From contig NZ_FZOG01000002.1 in NCBI RefSeq assembly GCF_900188155.1, positions 1,115,971 through 1,179,970 of the forward strand: a stretch of 64,000 nucleotides of DNA. The letters are read 5' to 3'. A model generated the notes under the pieces. It worked only from the letters and a program-made list of their open reading frames with translations, was not told the DNA's origin and made no database searches. Position 1 is the first letter of the stretch; every line of letters begins with the position of its first letter. Positions 9,589-18,730 of the stretch are shown one piece after another. The position numbers and the translations under genes are program-made. Source of the stretch: Pseudomonas segetis (GTDB lineage: Bacteria > Pseudomonadota > Gammaproteobacteria > Pseudomonadales > Pseudomonadaceae).

Positions 9589-9990
9589 ATGAAAAACAAC
9601 CTGATTGCCGCCGCAGAAATCGACCGCCTGGACACCTGGGCAAAATTTACTCGCGACATGTGCCACAGCTGCAATTCCAGTTGCTGCCAGTTGCCTGTGG
9701 AAGTGCGCATCAGCGACCTGATTCGCATGGGCGTGGCCGATGAGTTTGAAAGAGGCGACCCACCGAGAAATGTGGCCAAGCGCTTGCAAAAAGAAGGCAT
9801 TATCGAGCGTTTCAACCAGAAGTCCGGCATCTTCACCCTGACACGCCTGTCGAATAATGACTGCCTTTACCTGGACCGCAAATCACGCCTGTGCACCATC
9901 TACGACGTGCGCCCGGAAACCTGCCGCAACCACCCCAAGATCGGCCCGCGCCCCGGCTACTGCGCCTATATTCCCAAGCCGACCCGCTGA
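9589..9990 (+). CDS. YkgJ-type cysteine-cluster protein
   Basis: A 133-residue cytoplasmic protein of the YkgJ/FliB-like zinc- or iron-chelating family. Cysteines are grouped as MCHSCNSSCCQL near residues 21-29 and as CLYL, CTIYDVRPETCRNHP and GYC in the C-terminal half, giving the conserved metal-binding cluster pattern. The family's exact role is unknown. It is monocistronic and is followed by a strong bidirectional hairpin. Confidence 0.9.
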   Translation: MKNNLIAAAEIDRLDTWAKFTRDMCHSCNSSCCQLPVEVRISDLIRMGVADEFERGDPPRNVAKRLQKEGIIERFNQKSGIFTLTRLSNNDCLYLDRKSRLCTIYDVRPETCRNHPKIGPRPGYCAYIPKPTR

Positions 9991-10015
9991 AGCGGAACTG
10001 GCACCTGTTGCAGAA

Positions 10016-10047
10016 ATAAAAAGCCCCGCAAAATTTGCAGGGCTTTT
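10016..10047. terminator. Bidirectional terminator after the YkgJ-type gene
   Basis: AAAAAGCCCC-GCAAA pairs with TTTGC-AGGGCTTTTT with one C/A mismatch. A-rich and T-rich flanks on the two sides make it work on both strands, between two convergent genes. Confidence 0.85.
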
Positions 10048-10059
10048 TCTCTGGCCAGT

Positions 10060-11805
10060 TCAGGGTCGACTGGCCGCTAAATCATCCTTGTTCAGCTGGA
10101 TCTTCTTGGGTTTGATCAAACTGAAGTCAATCAACGACTTAGGCTCATAGGGATCACCAATGATCTGTGGGCGTACGATGAACCTGTTACTGACCAGGCT
10201 CTTGCTCCGGTCCAGCTCACTGAAGCTCAGCCCAGCCAAATCAGCCCAGGTATGAATCAGGTTCGAGCTGCTGTAAGGCCGCTCAAGCATGCTGCTGAAG
10301 TCAAAGGAGGCGTGGGTTTTCCACTTATCCGAGGCCCAGACTATAAATGGAATGGTGTACATCGGTGAGGTTGGCTTGCCTTCGTTACGCCCGATCACGC
10401 CACCTTTTGGGCTATCGAACACCGCCTCGCCATGGTCCGACAGGTACAACAGGAAACCATCCGGCTTGCTTGCCGAGAAACGCTTGATCAGGCTGGACAC
10501 AACGAAATCGTTATACAGCACCGCATTGTCATAGCTGTTGTAGGTCGCCAACTGGTCCTCGGTCACCCACTTGGGCGCGCCCTTGTTATCGGTGAATTTC
10601 TCGAAGCTTTCCGGATAACGGTACTTGTAGCGCATGTGCGTACCAAGCAGGTGCACCACAATCAGCTTGCGCGGGGCTTTGTCAGCCAGCACCTTGGCAA
10701 AGGGTTCAAGCACATCACCGTCGTATTGGCGTGCATTCTGATTCAGGTTGTTATTCAGGTAATACTGTTCATCGGCCTGTTCAGAAAAGGTGGTGAGCAT
10801 GGTGTTGCGCTTGGTCATGGTCTGCTGGTTGGTGATCCAGAAGGTCTTGTAACCCGCCTGCTTCATCATGTTGACCAGTGACGGTGTGGTCAGGTAGCCG
10901 TCCGGGTTCTTCTCATCGGCAAAGGTCAGCACCTGCTGCAATGCCTCGATCGTGTAGGGCCGCGGAGTAACGACGTTGTCGAACACCTGCAGTTGATCAC
11001 GCAGCTTGTCCAGCTCGGGCGTGGTCTCGCGCGGGTAGCCATACAGACTCATGCGTTGACGGTTGGTTGACTCACCAATAACCAGCACCAGGGTTGTCGG
11101 CTTGCCGGCGCGGGAGTCCTTCATAGCATCGAGCGGCGCAAGCTTGGCGTTTTCAGCCAGGAGCTTCTCCATGCTATCGAGTTGCTGGCGATATTTACGA
11201 AAGCCCACGACCAGTTGCCAAGGTACTGCTGGCTCAATGCGCTCTTCAAACTTCTCCAGGGCCACGCCCAGCGTTGGACGTTTGCTGACTTCCCTGGCCA
11301 GCGGATAACCAATCAAGCCAAGCAGCAGCACGACGCTCAGCACCCGCGCCTGGGTAACGCCGAACTCCAAGGGTCGAATCTTGCGCCACAGCAGCCAGGC
11401 GACAAAGGTATAGCCGAGGTAGACCGGAATCATCCACCACACAAAATAGTGGCCAAAATACTCCATGCTTTCGGCCATGTTCGATTCGAACATGATGAAA
11501 ATAACGCTTTGTGAGAATTGCTGGCCGTAGATGCAGAAATAGCCCAGCCCGACCAAGGAGCACGCCCATAAAATCACGCCGACAACAGCGGCGATGGTTT
11601 TGGTGCGCCGGGGAAACAGCAAGACCGGAACCAGCCATATAGCACTGACCAGAAACGCCTGACGGAAACTGACGAAACCCGTGGTATCAGTCAGTTGAAT
11701 CAATAACTGGGTAACGCCGGAAAAATACCAGAAGAACAGAAATAACCAGCCAAGCCCTGCCCAATCCCAGCGTTTATGCCCCTTGGCCTGTGCCGATGCC
11801 TGCAT
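10060..11805 (-). CDS. cptA: Phosphoethanolamine transferase, CptA-like (inner-membrane sulfatase-fold enzyme)
   Basis: A 581-residue protein with about five membrane helices in the first 210 residues and a periplasmic alkaline-phosphatase/sulfatase-type domain. The catalytic segment VIGESTNRQRMSLYGYPRETTP carries the family's Glu and Thr metal/nucleophile residues; HLLGTHMRY and LYLSDHGEAVFD supply the later metal ligands. Enzymes of this group move phosphoethanolamine from phosphatidylethanolamine onto LPS core or lipid A. CptA is chosen over EptA from the overall pattern, which is inference. The ATG at 11805 has GGGAG ahead of it; the open frame extends further upstream without a better start. 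Confidence 0.82.
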   Translation of the reverse strand: MQASAQAKGHKRWDWAGLGWLFLFFWYFSGVTQLLIQLTDTTGFVSFRQAFLVSAIWLVPVLLFPRRTKTIAAVVGVILWACSLVGLGYFCIYGQQFSQSVIFIMFESNMAESMEYFGHYFVWWMIPVYLGYTFVAWLLWRKIRPLEFGVTQARVLSVVLLLGLIGYPLAREVSKRPTLGVALEKFEERIEPAVPWQLVVGFRKYRQQLDSMEKLLAENAKLAPLDAMKDSRAGKPTTLVLVIGESTNRQRMSLYGYPRETTPELDKLRDQLQVFDNVVTPRPYTIEALQQVLTFADEKNPDGYLTTPSLVNMMKQAGYKTFWITNQQTMTKRNTMLTTFSEQADEQYYLNNNLNQNARQYDGDVLEPFAKVLADKAPRKLIVVHLLGTHMRYKYRYPESFEKFTDNKGAPKWVTEDQLATYNSYDNAVLYNDFVVSSLIKRFSASKPDGFLLYLSDHGEAVFDSPKGGVIGRNEGKPTSPMYTIPFIVWASDKWKTHASFDFSSMLERPYSSSNLIHTWADLAGLSFSELDRSKSLVSNRFIVRPQIIGDPYEPKSLIDFSLIKPKKIQLNKDDLAASRP

Positions 11806-11970
11806 ACTCAACTCCCAACTCACTCTCGATACACTCAACCGCCCCGCATGACTGCGTTTAATACGGGGCCCAGCAATAAAGCCGGCCACCGTATCAGACA
11901 CATTGTGAAAAGAATGTTGTTTGCCGGCGTGCTGGCCTGCGGTCGCTAAACCAAAAAGCAACAGGCACAA

Positions 11971-12004
11971 AAAAGCCCCTGGCAGCCAAGCTGCCAGGGG
12001 CTTT
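11971..12004. terminator. Terminator downstream of typA
   Basis: A perfect stem, GCCCCTGGCAGC with GCTGCCAGGGGC around a CAA loop, is flanked by AAAA and TTT runs. It lies just past the typA stop on the minus strand, in the gap before the next gene's promoter. Confidence 0.88.
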
Positions 12005-12026
12005 CAGATGCCGCGAAAACTAATGC

Positions 12027-13838
12027 TTAGCTCTTGCTGGCACGCTTACGGTCTGTCTCAAGCAGGAACTTCTTACGCAGACGGATCGACTTAGGCGTGA
12101 TTTCAGCCAGCTCGTCGTCTTCGATGAACTCCAGGGCCTGCTCCAGGGTGTAACGGATTGGCGGAACCAAAGCGATGGTTTCGTCCTTGCCGGAAGCACG
12201 CATGTTATCGAGCTTCTTGCCCTTGGTTGGGTTAACAACCAGGTCGTTGTCACGGCTGTTGATACCAACCAACATACCTTCGTAAACGTCGTCACCGTGG
12301 CCCAGGAACAGCTTGCCGCGAGCCTGCAGGGTTTCCAGCGAGTAGGTCAAAGCCTTGCCAGTTGCACTGGAAACCAGAACGCCCTGAATACGACCGCCCA
12401 TATCGCCCGACTTCATCGGACCATAGTGGCTGAAGATGCTGGTCAGGATGCCCGAGCCCGAAGTCAGGGTCAGGAACTGGTTACGGAAACCGATCAGGCC
12501 GCGCGCAGGAATGGTGTACTCAAGGCGTACACGGCCCTTGCCGTCTGGAACCATGTTGGTCAGGTCACCTTTACGGTTACCCATCTGCTCCATCATCGGG
12601 CCCTGATGTTGCTCTTCCAGGTCGATGGTGACGTTTTCGAATGGTTCGTGCTTAACGCCGTCAACCATGCGGATGATCACTTCAGGACGGCCTACAGCCA
12701 GTTCGAAGCCTTCGCGACGCATGGTCTCGATCAGTACCGAGAGGTGCAACTCACCACGGCCGGAAACCTTGAACTTGTCAGCGCTATCGCCTTCTTCAAC
12801 GCGCAGGGCAACGTTGTACAGCAACTCTTTGTCGAGACGCTCTTTGATATTACGGCTGGTGACGAACTTGCCTTCCTTGCCGCAGAACGGCGAGTCGTTG
12901 ACCTGGAAAGTCATGCTCACGGTTGGCTCGTCAACGGTCAACGGCTCAAGGGCTTCAACATTCGTCGGATCGCAAAGGGTGTCGGAGATGAACAGCTCGT
13001 CCATACCGCTGACACAAACGATGTCGCCGGCTTGCGCTTCGTTGACTTCAACGCGCTGCAGACCCGAGTGCCCCATGATCTTGAGGATACGGCCGTTACG
13101 CTTCTTGCCGTCAGTGCCAATAGCGGTCACCGGGGTGTTGGTCTTGACCTTGCCGCGAGCGATACGACCGATGCCGATAACACCCAGGAAGCTGTTGTAG
13201 TCCAGTTGCGAGATTTGCATCTGGAACGGGCCATCGACGTCTACGGCTGGAGCCGGTACGTGGTCGATGATCGCCTGGAATAGCGGATCCATGTTTTCTT
13301 CGAGCTTATCGTGCTCAAGACCTGCAATACCGTTCAGGGCGCTGCAGTACACGATTGGGAAATCGAGCTGCTCTTCGGTTGCACCCAGGTTATCGAACAG
13401 GTCGAAAATCTGGTCGACAACCCAGTCAGGACGCGCGCCCGGACGGTCGATCTTGTTGATTACAACGATAGGACGCAGGCCAGCCTTGAACGCCTTCTGG
13501 GTTACGAAGCGAGTCTGTGGCATTGGGCCGTCTTGGGCGTCAACCACCAGCAGCACGGAGTCAACCATGCTCATTACGCGCTCTACTTCACCACCGAAGT
13601 CGGCGTGGCCGGGGGTGTCTACGATGTTGATGTCGTAGTCGTGCCATTTCAGAGCGGTGTTTTTCGCCAGGATGGTAATACCACGTTCTTTTTCCTGGTC
13701 GTTGCTGTCCATCACGCGCTCGTTTTCAAGCTCTTTACGGTCAAGCGTGCCGGACTGGCGCAGGAGTTTGTCTACCAGGGTGGTCTTACCATGGTCAACG
13801 TGGGCAATGATTGCGATGTTACGTAGATTATCGATCAC
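12027..13838 (-). CDS. typA: Ribosome-associated GTPase TypA/BipA
   Basis: A 603-residue translational GTPase related to EF-G and LepA that acts on ribosomes under stress and in 50S assembly. G-domain motifs are AHVDHGKTT (P-loop), [14 protein letters not shown] (G3) and NKID (G4). The EF-G-like domains III and V and a BipA-specific C-terminus with IRLRKKFL follow. I choose the GTG at 13838 (product starts [16 protein letters not shown]) because known TypA proteins begin there and GAG lies 8 bases before it; an ATG 36 bases upstream would add 12 atypical residues. Confidence 0.96.
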   Translation of the reverse strand: MIDNLRNIAIIAHVDHGKTTLVDKLLRQSGTLDRKELENERVMDSNDQEKERGITILAKNTALKWHDYDINIVDTPGHADFGGEVERVMSMVDSVLLVVDAQDGPMPQTRFVTQKAFKAGLRPIVVINKIDRPGARPDWVVDQIFDLFDNLGATEEQLDFPIVYCSALNGIAGLEHDKLEENMDPLFQAIIDHVPAPAVDVDGPFQMQISQLDYNSFLGVIGIGRIARGKVKTNTPVTAIGTDGKKRNGRILKIMGHSGLQRVEVNEAQAGDIVCVSGMDELFISDTLCDPTNVEALEPLTVDEPTVSMTFQVNDSPFCGKEGKFVTSRNIKERLDKELLYNVALRVEEGDSADKFKVSGRGELHLSVLIETMRREGFELAVGRPEVIIRMVDGVKHEPFENVTIDLEEQHQGPMMEQMGNRKGDLTNMVPDGKGRVRLEYTIPARGLIGFRNQFLTLTSGSGILTSIFSHYGPMKSGDMGGRIQGVLVSSATGKALTYSLETLQARGKLFLGHGDDVYEGMLVGINSRDNDLVVNPTKGKKLDNMRASGKDETIALVPPIRYTLEQALEFIEDDELAEITPKSIRLRKKFLLETDRKRASKS

Positions 13839-14009
13839 TTGTGTATCTCGATCAGAGGATTCAGTTTGCCGCATAGTGTAGACGGCGAGTATTAAGGTTG
13901 TGCTAGACGACGTAAAAGCACATTGAGCCGCTCGCGACTCAGAAGCTTTTACGCCGCCTGTATGTCGGGAGGGCGATGGCGGATGCTGCCGCCATTCAAC
14001 CCGGGCGTC

Positions 14010-15464
14010 TTATGTCGGACGATAAACGCGCACATTCGCATGCCCCTCGTTTAGCAGGTGGTGGGCATGCAGGCGACTCATGACACCCTTGTCGCAATAC
14101 AGCAAATACTGGCGACTCGGATCCAACTCTTTAAAGCGACTGTTGAGTGCATAGAACGGCAGTTCCTGCACTTCGGTGCCAGGCAGCCGCAGCGGCTCGT
14201 CCTCGGCACTATCCGGATGACGGATATCAATGATGACGTGACCGGCGAGGACTTCGCTGACTTCCTCAACCTGAATATCCTTGCCCAACTCGTCGATAAC
14301 CTTATCGATCGGCAACTGGGTTGCGCTCTGTACTGCTCGCTCAAGCACCGCCATGTCGAACTGCTTTTCTTCATAGGCAATCCGGTCGGGCTTGGCTTTG
14401 GTGGTCGGATTCACCGAAATCACACCGCAGTATTCGGGCATATGCTTGGCAAAGTCGGCAGTGCCGATCTGCGTCGCGGTATTGATGATGTCCTGCTTGT
14501 GGCTGGCCAGGAGCGGACGCAACACCAGTTTCTCAGTGGCGGCATCGATGACCGACAGGTTCGGCAGCGTTTGGCTCGACACCTGCGAAATAGCCTCGCC
14601 CGTCACCAATGCATCAATTTGCAGGCGGTCGCTGATCTGGGTGGCGGCGCGCAACATCATGCGCTTCAACACCACGCCCATCTGGCTGTTATCGACCTTG
14701 CCGAGGATCTCACCGAGTACTTCTTCAAAAGGCACGCTAATAAAGAGTACGCGCTGCGAGCTGCCGAACTTCTTCCACAAATAATGCGCGACTTCCATCA
14801 CGCCCAGTTCATGGGCGCGGCCACCTAGATTGAAGAAGCAGAAGTGAGTCACCAAGCCGCGGCGCATCATCTGGTAGGCGGCGACGGTTGAATCAAAGCC
14901 ACCCGACATCAATACCAGCGTCTGCTCCAGTGAACCCAGTGGATAACCGCCGAGCCCGTCATGCTGGTTGTGAATGACAAACAGGCGCTGGTCACGGATT
15001 TCCATGCGCACAACAACATCCGGATCTTTAAGCGAGATCCCGGCAGCGCCGCACTGCTGGCGCAACTGGCTGCCCACATAACGCTCAACGTCCATCGAGC
15101 TGAACGGATGCTTGCCCGCACGCTTGCAGCGCACAGAGAAAATCTTGCCCGGTAATTGGTCGGCGAAATGCAGCTTGCACTTTTCCAGCACATCGTCGAA
15201 ATCGCCTAGGGGATACTCATTCACTTCAAGGAAATGAGTAATGCCCGGCGTACAGCGAAGACGCTCAGTCAGTTCGCCCAGCAGCTTGGCATCGGTCAGG
15301 GTTGTTTCAACTTCCAGATTATCCCAGACACCGGTAACCGAGAGCTGCGGATCAAGATCGCGCAACACCGAGCGGATATTCTTCGCCAACTGCCGGATAA
15401 AGTTCTTGCGAACAGGCCGACTCTTGATGGTGATTTCTGGGAAAACTTTTACGATCAGTTTCAT
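14010..15464 (-). CDS. thiI: tRNA 4-thiouridine synthase / thiamine sulfurtransferase ThiI
   Basis: A 484-residue enzyme with an N-terminal ferredoxin-like/THUMP region (about 1-165), a PP-loop ATPase domain with [13 protein letters not shown] near residue 180, and a C-terminal rhodanese domain. The persulfide-forming Cys lies in [10 protein letters not shown] close to the end, so this is the long, rhodanese-containing form. ThiI thiolates U8 of tRNA and supports thiazole synthesis. The start [15 protein letters not shown] at 15464 matches the family; the open frame runs upstream without support. It shares an upstream region with divergent glnA. Confidence 0.96.
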   Translation of the reverse strand: MKLIVKVFPEITIKSRPVRKNFIRQLAKNIRSVLRDLDPQLSVTGVWDNLEVETTLTDAKLLGELTERLRCTPGITHFLEVNEYPLGDFDDVLEKCKLHFADQLPGKIFSVRCKRAGKHPFSSMDVERYVGSQLRQQCGAAGISLKDPDVVVRMEIRDQRLFVIHNQHDGLGGYPLGSLEQTLVLMSGGFDSTVAAYQMMRRGLVTHFCFFNLGGRAHELGVMEVAHYLWKKFGSSQRVLFISVPFEEVLGEILGKVDNSQMGVVLKRMMLRAATQISDRLQIDALVTGEAISQVSSQTLPNLSVIDAATEKLVLRPLLASHKQDIINTATQIGTADFAKHMPEYCGVISVNPTTKAKPDRIAYEEKQFDMAVLERAVQSATQLPIDKVIDELGKDIQVEEVSEVLAGHVIIDIRHPDSAEDEPLRLPGTEVQELPFYALNSRFKELDPSRQYLLYCDKGVMSRLHAHHLLNEGHANVRVYRPT

Positions 15465-15561
15465 GGAAGCAACGCGCGCCAAGCTCGCGAAAAAACAGGG
15501 GCGCGGATTATAGCGGAAATTGTGCAAGGTTTGATCAAAAACCTTAGTTAAACATTTAGTC

Positions 15562-15607
15562 GCACCATCATGGTGCCTTGTCGTTTTATTTGGCACCGGC
15601 TTGGTGC
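15562..15607 (+). promoter_or_regulatory. Two NtrC-type enhancer sites upstream of glnA
   Basis: Two 15-base dyads fit the known NtrC pattern GCACCA-N3-TGGTGC. Site 1 (15562-15576) is a perfect match with centre TCA. Site 2 (15593-15607) has GCACCG-GCT-TGGTGC, one base off. Their centres are 31 bases apart, about three helical turns, and they lie roughly 90-120 bases upstream of the sigma-54 promoter. Confidence 0.88.
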
Positions 15608-15680
15608 AGCAATATCAGCACAACTGGGAATAATCCCCCGGTGCGCCTGCGTTTGCGGGCTTTAGTCCATCACAGTGCAC

Positions 15681-15695
15681 TGGCATGCAAATTGC
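15681..15695 (+). promoter_or_regulatory. Sigma-54 promoter of glnA
   Basis: TGGCATG-CAAA-TTGC at 15681-15695 matches the -24/-12 consensus with GG (15682-15683) and GC (15694-15695) exactly 10 bases apart. Transcription should start near 15707, leaving a leader of about 85 bases before the glnA ATG. Confidence 0.88.
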
Positions 15696-15791
15696 TCCCT
15701 TGTGAGGCAGGTAGTACTGGCGGAGTATCCGCCGAGCTTTTCCGAATTTTGTGGGCTCAACAGATTGAGCCTTATCCGCCTGGAGGACAGC

Positions 15792-17198
15792 ATGTCGAAG
15801 TCGATTCAACTTATTAAAGAACACGACGTGAAGTGGGTTGACCTGCGCTTCACTGATACCAAGGGTAAGCAGCACCACGTAACCATGCCAGCCCGCGACG
15901 CGCTGGACGAAGACTTCTTCGAGCACGGCAAGATGTTCGACGGCTCCTCCATTCATGGCTGGAAAGGCATCGAAGCTTCCGACATGATCCTGATGCCGGT
16001 TGACGAAACCGCCGTGCTGGATCCATTCACCGAAGAGCCAACCCTGATTCTGGTTTGCGACATCGTTGAGCCAAGCACCATGCAAGGCTACGACCGCGAC
16101 CCACGCTCCATCGCCAAGCGCGCTGAAGAGTTCCTCAAGTCGACCGGCATCGGTGACACTGTATTTGTTGGCCCGGAGCCAGAATTCTTCATCTTCGACG
16201 AAGTGAAGTTCAAGTCGGACATCTCCGGCTCGATGTTCAAGATCTACTCCGAGCAAGGCTCCTGGAACACTGACGGCGACATCGAAGGCGGCAACAAGGG
16301 CCACCGTCCAGCCGTCAAAGGTGGTTACTTCCCAGTTCCGCCGTGCGACCACGACCACGAAATCCGTACTGCCATGTGTAATGCCATGGAAGATATGGGC
16401 CTGGTGATCGAAGTTCACCACCACGAAGTGGCGACTGCTGGCCAGAACGAAATCGGCGTCAAGTTCAACACCCTGGTAAACAAGGCTGACGAAGTTCAGA
16501 CCCTGAAGTACTGCGTACACAACGTAGCCGATGCCTACGGTAAAACCGCTACCTTCATGCCTAAGCCACTGTACGGCGACAACGGCTCGGGCATGCACGT
16601 TCACATGTCGATCTCCAAAGACGGCAAGAACACCTTCTCCGGCGAAGGCTATGCCGGCCTGTCTGACATCGCCCTGTACTTCATCGGCGGTATCATCAAG
16701 CACGGTAAGGCACTGAACGGCTTCACCAACCCATCGACCAACTCCTACAAGCGTCTGGTCCCTGGCTTCGAAGCTCCAGTAATGCTGGCCTACTCGGCTC
16801 GCAACCGTTCGGCCTCGATCCGTATTCCTTACGTTGCCAGCCCTAAAGCTCGTCGTATCGAAGCACGCTTCCCGGATCCAGCAGCCAACCCATACCTGGC
16901 TTTCGCAGCATTGCTGATGGCCGGTATCGACGGTATCCAGAACAAGATCCACCCTGGCGATGCAGCTGACAAGAACCTGTATGACCTGCCACCAGAAGAA
17001 GGCAAGTTGATCCCACAGGTTTGCGGCAGCCTGAAAGAAGCCCTGGAAGAGCTCGACAAAGGTCGTGCGTTCCTGACCAAGGGCGGCGTGTTCAGCGACG
17101 ACTTCATCGATGCTTACCTCGAACTCAAGCACGAAGAAGAAATCAAAGTTCGCACCTTCGTACACCCACTGGAATACGACCTGTACTACAGCGTCTAA
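15792..17198 (+). CDS. glnA: Glutamine synthetase type I
   Basis: A 468-residue enzyme that makes glutamine from glutamate, ammonia and ATP, the main nitrogen-assimilation step. The N-terminal domain contains FDGSSIHGW; the catalytic domain has [33 protein letters not shown] and [10 protein letters not shown]. The adenylylation site Tyr is present in [10 protein letters not shown]. The ATG at 15792 follows TGGAGGAC, and gives the family's usual length; an open frame extends upstream but lacks homology. It is controlled by the NtrC sites and sigma-54 promoter in the 327-base gap ahead of it and ends at a strong terminator. Confidence 0.98.
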   Translation: MSKSIQLIKEHDVKWVDLRFTDTKGKQHHVTMPARDALDEDFFEHGKMFDGSSIHGWKGIEASDMILMPVDETAVLDPFTEEPTLILVCDIVEPSTMQGYDRDPRSIAKRAEEFLKSTGIGDTVFVGPEPEFFIFDEVKFKSDISGSMFKIYSEQGSWNTDGDIEGGNKGHRPAVKGGYFPVPPCDHDHEIRTAMCNAMEDMGLVIEVHHHEVATAGQNEIGVKFNTLVNKADEVQTLKYCVHNVADAYGKTATFMPKPLYGDNGSGMHVHMSISKDGKNTFSGEGYAGLSDIALYFIGGIIKHGKALNGFTNPSTNSYKRLVPGFEAPVMLAYSARNRSASIRIPYVASPKARRIEARFPDPAANPYLAFAALLMAGIDGIQNKIHPGDAADKNLYDLPPEEGKLIPQVCGSLKEALEELDKGRAFLTKGGVFSDDFIDAYLELKHEEEIKVRTFVHPLEYDLYYSV

Positions 17199-17212
17199 TC
17201 CAGCCGGTATGA

Positions 17213-17246
17213 CAAAAGGCCACCTTCGGGTGGCCTTTTGTTTTTG
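17213..17246 (+). terminator. glnA terminator
   Basis: CAAAAGGCCACC pairs perfectly with GGTGGCCTTTTG around the stable TTCG tetraloop, followed by TTTTTG, 15 bases after the glnA stop. Confidence 0.93.
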
Positions 17247-17363
17247 CCAATGCACCGCTCAGCCCATTGTTTTATGCGCCCGCACACACTGCAACATGCC
17301 GACACTTGCCAGTAACGCCGCGCAGTGCAATCTTAATCAACAAGCCACGTTGAGGGATCGCTC

Positions 17364-17936
17364 ATGCGCACACTAGTTGCCTGCCTTATACTCGCCGCCG
17401 CCCTGCCGGCCAGCGCGCAAATCTATAAATACACCGACGCCAACGGCAATACCGTTTTCACTAACGAACCGCCACAGGGCGTAGACACCGAAACCATCGA
17501 GCTGCCTAAAACCAATACGGTGGAGATGCAAACCCCGAAACAACCGACAAGTGAAGCAAGCGATAATGCTCCCGCGCAAGTCCAGGCCTCCTATCAAGTA
17601 CTGGAGCTGACCGGCCTGCCAGATGAAGCCGCGTTGCGCGCCAACAACGGCACCTTCAGCGTCGGGGTTAACATTCAGCCACGCCTGTCACCGGCGCACC
17701 GCTTGCAGCTGCTGCTCGACGGCCAACCTTATGGCGAACCCAGCAACGTGCCGCGACTCCAGCTCAATAATGTTGATCGTGGCGAACACTCGCTCGCGGT
17801 ACAGGTAATCAGCACCAGCGGCACGGTGCAGCAAAGCGAGACCAGCACATTCACCGTACAAAGGGTCAACACCAATAACAGTCCCGCATTCACCCCTAAA
17901 CCCAAACCCACCCCAAGACCTAAGCCAGCCCCTTGA
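17364..17936 (+). CDS. Periplasmic DUF4124-domain protein (first of two)
   Basis: A 190-residue exported protein. A signal peptide ends near SASA-Q (residue 19), then the DUF4124 motif IYKYTDANGNTVFTNEPP follows. The middle (about 75-165) looks like an Ig-like or fibronectin-like module, and the C-terminus is a Pro/Lys/Thr-rich tail of repeated PKP units. Its stop overlaps the start of the next gene (TGATG), and that gene has the same domain order, so the pair arose by tandem duplication. The function of DUF4124 proteins is unknown, and the location between glnA and ntrBC does not prove a nitrogen role. Confidence 0.88.
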   Translation: MRTLVACLILAAALPASAQIYKYTDANGNTVFTNEPPQGVDTETIELPKTNTVEMQTPKQPTSEASDNAPAQVQASYQVLELTGLPDEAALRANNGTFSVGVNIQPRLSPAHRLQLLLDGQPYGEPSNVPRLQLNNVDRGEHSLAVQVISTSGTVQQSETSTFTVQRVNTNNSPAFTPKPKPTPRPKPAP

Positions 17937-18550
17937 TGCGCGCACTTTTAACCTGTTTATTGCTACTGAGCAGCCTGTCCGCGTCGGCACAGGTCTACAC
18001 CTATATAGATGCAGAAGGAAACCGGGTATTTACCGACCGACCCAGGGGCGGTAATGCCAAGCCGGTGCAGATAGCACCTACCAATCGGATCACCCCGACC
18101 ATCAAGCTCAAGCCAGAAGTCGTAGACGAGCAACCCCTGGTGCTGTCCTACCAGATGCTACGCATCCTGGTGCCGCAACCTGATGCAACGATCCGCGATA
18201 ACGCCGGTAACCTGATTGTCAGCGCCACCAGCGAACCCGAGCTGCTGCCCGGGCATCGCTTTCGCCTGATTCTCGACGGTAATGCAATTGGCGAGGCCGG
18301 TCGCAGCCCGGTTTTCCCGCTGGAAAATATCGACAGGGGAACGCACCAGTTGGCGGTTGAGATCATCGATGAGCATGAGCGCATCATTGAACGAACACCC
18401 AGCCAGCCATTTCACCTGCTGCGCACCTCGCTTGCGCAAAAACGCCAGGTCAATCCCTGCAAGCGGAAAGACTTCGGCGTGCGCCCTGAATGCCCACTCA
18501 AAGACAAGCCTGAAGAAGAAAGAGACATCCCCTTCGTTCCCTTTATGTAG
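17936..18550 (+). CDS. Periplasmic DUF4124-domain protein (second of two)
   Basis: A 204-residue paralogue of the preceding protein: signal peptide ending near SASA-Q, DUF4124 motif VYTYIDAEGNRVFTDRP, and a similar later module with PGHRFRLILDGNAIGE against PAHRLQLLLDGQPYGE upstream. The C-terminal part replaces the proline tail with a Cys-containing segment (CKRKDFGVRPECPLKD), possibly disulfide-bonded in the periplasm. The ATG overlaps the previous stop by one base, so translation is coupled. Confidence 0.88.
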   Translation: MRALLTCLLLLSSLSASAQVYTYIDAEGNRVFTDRPRGGNAKPVQIAPTNRITPTIKLKPEVVDEQPLVLSYQMLRILVPQPDATIRDNAGNLIVSATSEPELLPGHRFRLILDGNAIGEAGRSPVFPLENIDRGTHQLAVEIIDEHERIIERTPSQPFHLLRTSLAQKRQVNPCKRKDFGVRPECPLKDKPEEERDIPFVPFM

Positions 18551-18689
18551 CAAACGCACCATTTAGGCGCACATAAAGGCAGTCACTTCTATACTCTCCC
18601 TGTTTTGGGTCGCCCTGCACGTGGCGGCCTACATCTATTTGTGGGCGTTGTCGCTATTTACACAGGGAAAACGCTACTTTTCAGGGCTT

Positions 18690-18705
18690 TGGTTTGCTTC
18701 TTGCA
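18690..18705 (+). promoter_or_regulatory. Candidate sigma-54 promoter of ntrBC
   Basis: TGGTTTG-CTTC-TTGCA has GG (18691-18692) and GC (18703-18704) separated by exactly 10 bases and a perfect TTGCA -12 box; the CACG part of the -24 box is not conserved. It would start transcription about 15 bases before ntrB. A degenerate NtrC-type dyad GCACCA-TTT-AGGCGC lies at 18556-18570. Confidence 0.5.
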
Positions 18706-18730
18706 TTTTTATAACCACTGCCGGAAGCCG

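Noticed and set aside
12297..13283. 328-codon plus-strand open frame inside typA
   Set aside because: Antisense to conserved GTPase domains, with no start signal.
15615..17255. 546-codon minus-strand open frame opposite glnA
   Set aside because: It mirrors glnA codon bias, has no ribosome site or domain, and glnA is certain.
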